From an uncultured cyanobacterium (GTDB lineage Bacteria; Cyanobacteriota; Cyanobacteriia; PCC-6307; Cyanobiaceae), in assembly GCA_903934745.1 (NCBI GenBank), contig CAIZOZ010000364.1, positions 1 through 41,709 on the forward strand: DNA of 41,709 nucleotides, written 5' to 3'. The notes under the pieces are model-generated. The model saw nothing but the letters and a program-made list of their open reading frames with translations. It was not told the DNA's origin and did not search any database. Shown here piece after piece: positions 35,862-41,709 of the stretch. The position numbers and the translations under genes are program-made. Position 1 is the first letter of the stretch. Every line of letters begins with the position of its first letter.

Positions 35862-36680
35862 TCAAGTTTCGCCGCTGCTCTTGAGATAGCGACCCAGGGT
35901 CTGCTGGGCGATCAGATAGGCCGCTGCCGCACCCCCCACAAAACCCAGGGCGTTGCGCAGCAGCGGCAGCAGGTCGTTGGTGCGGGTGATGATCGGCGCC
36001 ACCCCGAACACACCGAACAGAATCAGCCACAGGGGGGAAAGCAGCAGCACCCAGGCCCATTCGAAGCGGCGGCCGGCTTTGCGCGGAAAGGCCGCAAAGC
36101 CCACGATCAAGCCACCCAGAATGGAAGTGGCCAGGGTGAGCAACCATTGTTCCTGGGGCAGCCCCGGCACCACCTGGCAACCGCCGATCGCCAGACAGCC
36201 TTTGACGGCATGGAGCGAATCGAGCACGGCCGCATCCTGGCCGTTGTCACGCACATAGAACTGGTTGCCGTAGCGGGTCTGCAGCTCCACCCAGAAGGTG
36301 CGGGGCATCAAGGCGAACAGGGCATCGCCGACGTTGAAATTGAGCAGATTGCCGCCCCGTTCATCGGCCACCAGCAGCAGGCTGCGCTCATCCAGCCCCC
36401 AGAATTCGCGGATCGCCAGACCAGGGGTGCGGTCGTACTGGGTGAGCACCCGTAACTTCCAGCCGCTGCTGGCTTCAAAGTCCACCAGCTCCTGCTCCAG
36501 GGCTGTGCGCTGGCCGTCGGTGAGCAACTTGGCCAGATCGATCACCGGCGTGGGCTGGGCGGGCAGCAGGTCCGGGTTGTCGTAGGCCCAGGCCGGCTGG
36601 CTGGCAACGGGGGCCAGCAGTAGCAACAGCAGCAGCGCCAGGCTGCAGAGCCGTACCAGGCCCTGCCTTAGGCCCGCCAT
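35862..36680 (-). CDS. TPM domain protein (Psb32/TLP18.3-like)
   Basis: Signal peptide LALLLLLLLAPVASQPAWA; YDNPDLLPAQPTPVIDLAKLLTDGQRTALEQELVDFEASSGWKLRVLTQYDRTPGLAIREFWGLDERSLLLVADERGGNLLNFNVG; C-terminal TM helices. Confidence 0.88.
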   Translation of the reverse strand: MAGLRQGLVRLCSLALLLLLLLAPVASQPAWAYDNPDLLPAQPTPVIDLAKLLTDGQRTALEQELVDFEASSGWKLRVLTQYDRTPGLAIREFWGLDERSLLLVADERGGNLLNFNVGDALFALMPRTFWVELQTRYGNQFYVRDNGQDAAVLDSLHAVKGCLAIGGCQVVPGLPQEQWLLTLATSILGGLIVGFAAFPRKAGRRFEWAWVLLLSPLWLILFGVFGVAPIITRTNDLLPLLRNALGFVGGAAAAYLIAQQTLGRYLKSSGET

Positions 36681-36860
36681 CGCCCTACCCAGCCTCGGTT
36701 GGTGGCGCCCGGCGCTTCCCGAACAGGACATGGGGTTCGGCATGGCGCGGGCCGCAGGCGATTGGCCCTGCATTCTCCCTCCCACGGGCCAGGCGCCGTG
36801 AGGGCTGCACCTAGCCTGCTCAAGCGTTCCGCAGCGATGTCCTCCGCTGGCGCCCCCTCG

Positions 36861-37250
36861 ATGAAGATCCTTTCCGTCTGCATCCATCCCCATGAGCCGG
36901 CCCGGCTGCGCGGCAGTGTGCGGCTGTCGTTGGCGGATCTCAGCGCTGATCCCACCGATCCTGTGGATCTGCAGCAGGGACGGGTGATCGGCAGCGGGCC
37001 CTTCCGCGGTCTGCCCTGCGTCAGTGTGGCGCTGCGACGCTTCACGATTTCAGTCGCCGATGTCAGCGGTGGCGCCTTCAACGATGTGGATCTCAATCTC
37101 GACCACGCATTTGAGCCCGCCGACTCCGACACCCCCACCCACCTGCGGGTGTCGTGGGATATCAACCACCGCATCCACGAGGGATCGACGATCTACCTGC
37201 GCCAGGAAGGCATCCGCGAGATTTCAGTGCTGATCATCGGTGAGCTCTGA
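36861..37250 (+). CDS. Conserved cyanobacterial hypothetical protein
   Basis: MKILSVCIHPHEPARLRGSVRLSLADLSADPTDPVDLQQGRVIGSGPFRGLPCVSVALRRFTISVADVSGGAFNDVDLNLDHAFEP; overlaps the next gene start. Confidence 0.7.
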   Translation: MKILSVCIHPHEPARLRGSVRLSLADLSADPTDPVDLQQGRVIGSGPFRGLPCVSVALRRFTISVADVSGGAFNDVDLNLDHAFEPADSDTPTHLRVSWDINHRIHEGSTIYLRQEGIREISVLIIGEL

Positions 37251-38406
37251 GCTGCCGGACTGGCTACGGCAACGGCTGCTTGCCGCGGGCGGCAGCGTGC
37301 CCTTTGCCATTTATATGGAGTGGGTGCTGCATGATCCGGACCACGGCGCCTATGGCAGCGGCCGCCTGCGCATTGGCCGCCAGGGGGACTTCGTCACCGC
37401 CCCCAGCCTCAGCGCCGACTTCGCCGCCCTGGTGGCCCGCCAGCTGATCGCCTGGCTGGAGGCGCTGCTGCCGCACACGGCTGAGCGCCTCAGCCTGGTG
37501 GAAACAGGCCCCGGCGAAGGGTCGTTGGCCCTGGATCTGGCCACCTGGATCAGCGCCGAACGGCCCGAACTGGCCCAGCGGCTGGAGCTGGTGCTGGTGG
37601 AGCCCAACCCGGGCATGGCCGCCCGCCAACGACTGCTGTTGCAAGCCTGCCCCTGGCCAACACGCTGGGTGTCCTTTGGCGAACTCGCGGCGGATCCGGT
37701 CACGGGCGTGGTGCTGGCCCATGAAGTGCTCGATGCCCTCGCGGTGGAGCGGATCGTGGCGGACGGGTCGCTCTGGCGCCGCCAGATGGTGACGCTCCAC
37801 GGCGAACAGCTGCGGCTCGAAGCGGGCGAGCCCCTGGAGCCGCAGCTGCTCGCCCAACTCGAGCCCCTGGGCTTGGCTCAGCCGGGTCCCCAGCGCCAGG
37901 CGCCCTGGTGCAGCGAACTCCATCCTGGCCTGGCTCCCTGGCTGGCGGCGTGCGGTCGCGGCCTGCGTTGCGGCCAGCTGCTGGTGATTGATTACGCCCA
38001 GGAGGCCTGGCGTTACTACGCCCCCCAGCGCTCGAACGGCACGCTGCTGGCCTATCGAGCCCAACAGGCCAGTGATGATCCGCTGCGAGAGCCCGGTGGC
38101 TGGGATCTCACCGCCCATCTCTGTCTGGAGAGCCTGCAGCAGGCAGCGGCAAGCTCCGGTTGGCGGCCGCTCGGCCAATGCCGCCAGGGCCAGGCGTTGC
38201 TGGCCCTCGGCCTGGCCGAGCGACTGCATGGGCTGCAACAAGAGCCAGAGCTGGGGCTGGAGGTGTTGTTGCAGCGGCGGGAGGCGCTACTGCGCTTGGT
38301 GGATCCGGCGGCGCTCGGCGATTTTCGCTGGGTGGCCTTTGCCAGAGGCATGGAGGTCGACAACGCTCCCCCACCCCTGTTCGCCCGTGAGCCCCACCAT
38401 GACTAA
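37240..38406 (+). CDS. SAM-dependent methyltransferase, NDUFAF7/MidA family
   Basis: VPFAIYMEWVLHDPDHGAYGSGRLRIGRQGDFVTAPSLSADFAALVARQL; SLVETGPGEGSLALDL; VVLAHEVLDALAVERI; LLVIDYAQEAWRYY. Confidence 0.9.
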   Translation: MSSELPDWLRQRLLAAGGSVPFAIYMEWVLHDPDHGAYGSGRLRIGRQGDFVTAPSLSADFAALVARQLIAWLEALLPHTAERLSLVETGPGEGSLALDLATWISAERPELAQRLELVLVEPNPGMAARQRLLLQACPWPTRWVSFGELAADPVTGVVLAHEVLDALAVERIVADGSLWRRQMVTLHGEQLRLEAGEPLEPQLLAQLEPLGLAQPGPQRQAPWCSELHPGLAPWLAACGRGLRCGQLLVIDYAQEAWRYYAPQRSNGTLLAYRAQQASDDPLREPGGWDLTAHLCLESLQQAAASSGWRPLGQCRQGQALLALGLAERLHGLQQEPELGLEVLLQRREALLRLVDPAALGDFRWVAFARGMEVDNAPPPLFAREPHHD

Positions 38407-38742
38407 GCCAGCCAGCGGCTGAACGAGCAGCTGTTGCCGGGGCGCAGCGCTGGCTTCGGCCTGCAGAACCTGGCCCAATCAAAACCAGTCAACCGCTGGA
38501 CGCAACTGCCGTGGCCAGCATTGACGCCATCAAAGATGTCATCGATGACGCCATCTGCGATGAAATCATCGATGGATCGGACCAGGTTCAAAGCAAGTCT
38601 GGCCTGCAATCCGCTGGCTCTTCAGTCAAACCTTCCAGTCGCTGCGATCGGAACGTTGCGTGGGCGAGCTTCGACGCAGGCCTCAAGCTCAGGCTATGGC
38701 CGAAGATCCAGGATTGGGGGATATCACGATACAGCGCCGGCC

Positions 38743-38760
38743 ACGTGTCGGAGGACACGT
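38743..38760. repeat. Perfect hairpin ACGTGTC-GGAG-GACACGT upstream of the membrane-protein ORF
   Basis: Direct reading; 7-bp arms with 4-nt loop. Confidence 0.7.
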
Positions 38761-38808
38761 TGAGCAAGCTGTGCCGCTTGTTAAAGTGAATGGCAAGTTT
38801 ATTCAGCA

Positions 38809-39621
38809 ATGACCCTTCTGAAAAGATTGGCGAAAACAAGACGCTTTGCCGTGATGGCAAAAGTTTGCGCACTTGTTGGGGGAATAGCGGCAATAAAAAT
38901 AGTTATTCATTACCTTGGGCTCGAGGTGATCTCGTTCAATCCCTTGTTCTCAGCCCTGGTTGCATCATGCGTTTTCCTATTCGGTTTTCTGCTTAATGGT
39001 GTCTTGGCTGACTACAAAGAAAGCGAAAAGATACCGGCGGAGATCTCCTCCGCTCTTGAGCTGATCGCCAGGGAGATCAGTGCCATACCTCTCCATCATC
39101 AAGAGGCAGTTGTTGCCGCCGATCTGGCTTCCGTAGGCGATCTGGGTCGCGCCATCATCGCCTGGATCCAAGGCGAACTATCCACGGAGCGGATGATGGT
39201 TGTCTACGACGAAACCCATGATCACGTGGTGCTTTCCAGCCTCTGGCTCAGCCATTCATCGCTGAAGGGGAGATTGATGATTGAAATGGGCTCAGTTCTC
39301 CGATCTATCAATCGGATTGACGTGATCAGGGAAACCGACTTCGTGAAGATGGTTTATTACCTTGCCTACACCGCGACCTTCCTGCTCTGCACGGGGCTTG
39401 TTTTTACGAAAACTGACGTAATAATTGAGGCGTCTTTCTTTCTGATGGTGATATCATTTTTACTGGTTTTCTTGTTGCATTTAATAGCAGATCTTGACAA
39501 CCCTTTTGGCTATGGCGACTCCGACTCGATTGAAGATGTTTCGATTGACACCATGATCCTTGCCCAAGGTCGCATCGAGCGGATTGCCGCCAAACATTTC
39601 GAGCAGTTTGGCGCTCCTTGA
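38809..39621 (+). CDS. Integral membrane protein, possibly bestrophin/DUF4239-like
   Basis: FNPLFSALVASCVFLFGFLLNGVLADYKESEKIPAEISSALELIAREI; two C-terminal TM helices; LIADLDNPFGYGDSDSIEDVSIDTM tail resembling bestrophin-type endings. Lower GC than surroundings. Confidence 0.7.
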   Translation: MTLLKRLAKTRRFAVMAKVCALVGGIAAIKIVIHYLGLEVISFNPLFSALVASCVFLFGFLLNGVLADYKESEKIPAEISSALELIAREISAIPLHHQEAVVAADLASVGDLGRAIIAWIQGELSTERMMVVYDETHDHVVLSSLWLSHSSLKGRLMIEMGSVLRSINRIDVIRETDFVKMVYYLAYTATFLLCTGLVFTKTDVIIEASFFLMVISFLLVFLLHLIADLDNPFGYGDSDSIEDVSIDTMILAQGRIERIAAKHFEQFGAP

Positions 39622-39623
39622 CT

Positions 39624-40754
39624 TTAGTTTGTATTTGTGATCGCAAAGATTGATTCAAGCGTCACATCATCATGAATGGCCACGGCGCCAATCGCTGATG
39701 GCAGTACAAAGCGAATCTGGCCTGCCTTCACCTTTTTATCCCCCTGCAGGCATTGCACCAGGGCCTCGCGTTGAAGGGGCGGAAAGCGCAGCGGTAGTCC
39801 GGCTGCCTGGATCAAGCGCTTCTGCCGGGCCTGATCCTCGTCAGCCCAGAGGCCCATCGCCAGGCTCAGTTCACCGGCCGCCACCATGCCGATGGCCACC
39901 GCCTCGCCGTGCAGCCAGGTGCCATAACCACTCAAGGTTTCCACCACATGGCCAAGGGTGTGGCCGTAATTGAGAATCGCCCGCAGGCCGGCTTCGTGCT
40001 CATCGGCGGCCACCACCCTGGCCTTGGCCGCGGCGGAGCGCTCCAGCAACAGCTCCAGCAGTTCGGGGCCCACCGCCGCCAGGCTGGCCAGACCCGCCTG
40101 GGGATCCCGCCGGGCCGCCATCTCCAGCTCAGCGAATAACTCCGGGTCGCCAATCACGCCGTACTTGATCACCTCCGCCATCCCGGCCCGAAACTCCCGC
40201 TCCGGCAGGGTGGTGAGCACGGTGGGATCGATCAGCACCAGCCGCGGCTGATGGAAGGCGCCGATCAGGTTCTTGCCACCGGGGTGGTTCACGCCCGTCT
40301 TGCCGCCGATCGCGGCATCCACCATCGCCAGCAGGGTGGTGGGCACCTGCACCACGGCAATGCCCCGCAGCCAGGTGGCGGCGGCAAAGCCAGCCATGTC
40401 GCCCACCACGCCACCACCGAGGGCGACGATCAACGAGCCCCGCTCCAACCTGTGAGCCAGGGCAGCGTCGTGGATCAGGGAGACGGTGGCTGGAGTTTTC
40501 TGCTCCTCCCCCGCCTCGATCACCAGGCTGCTGGCTTCCAGGCCGGCACTCTGCAGGCTGGCCAGGGCCGTGGCCCCGTAGTGCGCCTGCACCACCGCGT
40601 TAGTGACCATCAACACCTTGGTGCCGGCCCGGATGCCCTGGGCGCGGATCTGCTCGCCCAGCTGGGCCAGGCTGCCCGCCCCGATCACGATCGGATAGGG
40701 GTTGGCGCTCAGCTCCACCCGGATGGTGCGGATCGCGGAGGGCGCAGCGGTCAT
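39624..40754 (-). CDS. aroB: 3-dehydroquinate synthase
   Basis: [89 protein letters not shown]. Confidence 0.96.
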   Translation of the reverse strand: MTAAPSAIRTIRVELSANPYPIVIGAGSLAQLGEQIRAQGIRAGTKVLMVTNAVVQAHYGATALASLQSAGLEASSLVIEAGEEQKTPATVSLIHDAALAHRLERGSLIVALGGGVVGDMAGFAAATWLRGIAVVQVPTTLLAMVDAAIGGKTGVNHPGGKNLIGAFHQPRLVLIDPTVLTTLPEREFRAGMAEVIKYGVIGDPELFAELEMAARRDPQAGLASLAAVGPELLELLLERSAAAKARVVAADEHEAGLRAILNYGHTLGHVVETLSGYGTWLHGEAVAIGMVAAGELSLAMGLWADEDQARQKRLIQAAGLPLRFPPLQREALVQCLQGDKKVKAGQIRFVLPSAIGAVAIHDDVTLESIFAITNTN

Positions 40755-40845
40755 GGCTGGGGTCAGGGAAGTACTGAGGCTACGGCGGCTGCGGCTGCTG
40801 CCTTGTTGCCTCCTCGATCTCTATTTTTGCCTGCAGGATGGGAGC

Positions 40846-41568
40846 TCAGGCTCGGTTGTCGTGCACAACACCGTCGCGGACCTCATAGATCCGGCGGAAA
40901 CGAGGCATGATTTTCTCGTCGTGGGTCACCACGATCACGCTGGTGCCGATCTGGCCGGCAAGCCGCTCCAACAGATCCATCACAGCCATCGCCCGTGGAG
41001 TGTCGAGCGGCGCCGTGGGCTCATCGGCCAGCAGGATCGGGGGGCGATTGATCAGGGCACGGGCGATCGCCACCCGCTGCTGCTCGCCACCGGAAAGCAT
41101 GGCCGGCATCGCCTCGGCCCGGTGGGCAACGTCGAGATCGGCCAAGAGCTGATCGGCGGCGGCACGCGCCTGGCGATTTGGGCGGCCCAGCAGCATCGGC
41201 AGCAGGGCCACGTTGTCACGCACGTTGAGAAACGGCAGCAGATAGGGCGACTGGAAGATGAAGCCGATCTGCTCGCGTCGCAGGCGGGTGAGATCGCTGG
41301 TGAGCCAGTGGTCGCCCTCAAACACCGGGATGCCACCGAGGGCGATGTAGCCGCCACTGGGGGTGAGCACAGCGCCTAGACACTTGAGCAGGGTGCTCTT
41401 GCCCGACCCAGATGGCCCCACCAGGCCCACCACTTCCCCAGGCTCCACCCGCATCTGCCCATCCCGCAAGGCATCAACAGCGGCAGGGCCACGGCCATAG
41501 GTCTTGCGCAGGCCGCGCACCTCAATCCCAGCTGGTGCCGTTGGCGATGGCGCCGGGGGAGCGCTCAT
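40846..41568 (-). CDS. ABC transporter ATP-binding protein (DevA/LolD-like)
   Basis: GLVGPSGSGKSTLLKCLGAVLTPSGG, QSPYLLPFLNVRDNV, LSGGEQQRVAIARALINRPPILLADEPTAPLD, VIVVTHDEKI. Confidence 0.93.
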   Translation of the reverse strand: MSAPPAPSPTAPAGIEVRGLRKTYGRGPAAVDALRDGQMRVEPGEVVGLVGPSGSGKSTLLKCLGAVLTPSGGYIALGGIPVFEGDHWLTSDLTRLRREQIGFIFQSPYLLPFLNVRDNVALLPMLLGRPNRQARAAADQLLADLDVAHRAEAMPAMLSGGEQQRVAIARALINRPPILLADEPTAPLDTPRAMAVMDLLERLAGQIGTSVIVVTHDEKIMPRFRRIYEVRDGVVHDNRA

Positions 41569-41709
41569 TGGATGGCCTCCGCCGGATCCACCGCCAGGGC
41601 CACCTTGACCCCCACCAAGCTCGCCAGACTGCTGCTGGCCAGAGCCACCATCGCGGCGGCGAGCAGGTCCCGTTGCTGCAGCACCACATAGCGGGGAAAG
41701 CGCGGCGCC
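41565..41709 (-). CDS. ABC transporter permease (DevC/FtsX-like), C-terminal fragment at window edge
   Basis: Reverse translation RRFPRYVVLQQRDLLAAAMVALASSSLASLVGVKVALAVDPAEAIQ*; stop overlaps the ATP-binding subunit start (ATGA). Confidence 0.8.
   Translation of the reverse strand, partial: APRFPRYVVLQQRDLLAAAMVALASSSLASLVGVKVALAVDPAEAIQ

Noticed and set aside
1-41709. CRISPR array, transposase, integrase, tRNA or rRNA
   Set aside because: No regularly spaced repeats, no transposase/integrase motifs and no recognisable tRNA or rRNA seen by eye; tRNAscan-SE and Infernal would be decisive.

Overview
GC-rich picocyanobacterial (Cyanobium/Synechococcus-like) chromosomal window with about 36 protein-coding genes and no tRNA, rRNA, CRISPR array or transposase that I could see. 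Lineage is inferred from gene content (prk, Psb32-like TPM protein, PSI accumulation factor, CSP41-like epimerase, DUF3727/DUF3685 proteins, DevA-like ABC) and repeated HIP1-type GCGATCGC octamers. Most of the window is housekeeping: fba, accD, pilD, prk, leuB, lpxD, proB, ruvX, fumC, fur-family regulator, hisA, pgsA-like, nadA, aroB and a ligase-associated DNA-repair set (Lhr-core helicase, ATP-dependent ligase, exonuclease, PdeM). Items I would look at first: (1) a glnA/Downstream-peptide-type glutamine riboswitch on the minus strand at about 1091-1174, leading an unannotated 37-aa Arg-rich small ORF (930-1043) followed by an intrinsic terminator; (2) a fusion protein (about 23126-25327) of an NtrC-like AAA+ domain with degenerate catalytic motifs and a NapH/NosR-like membrane 4Fe-4S module; (3) a decayed PIN-PhoH gene at 13603-14022; (4) a lower-GC insertion (38407-39623) with an orphan membrane protein between a MidA-like methyltransferase and aroB; (5) small ORFs at 26050-26133 (+) and 34555-34773 (-). 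No database searches were run; family names come from motif recognition.
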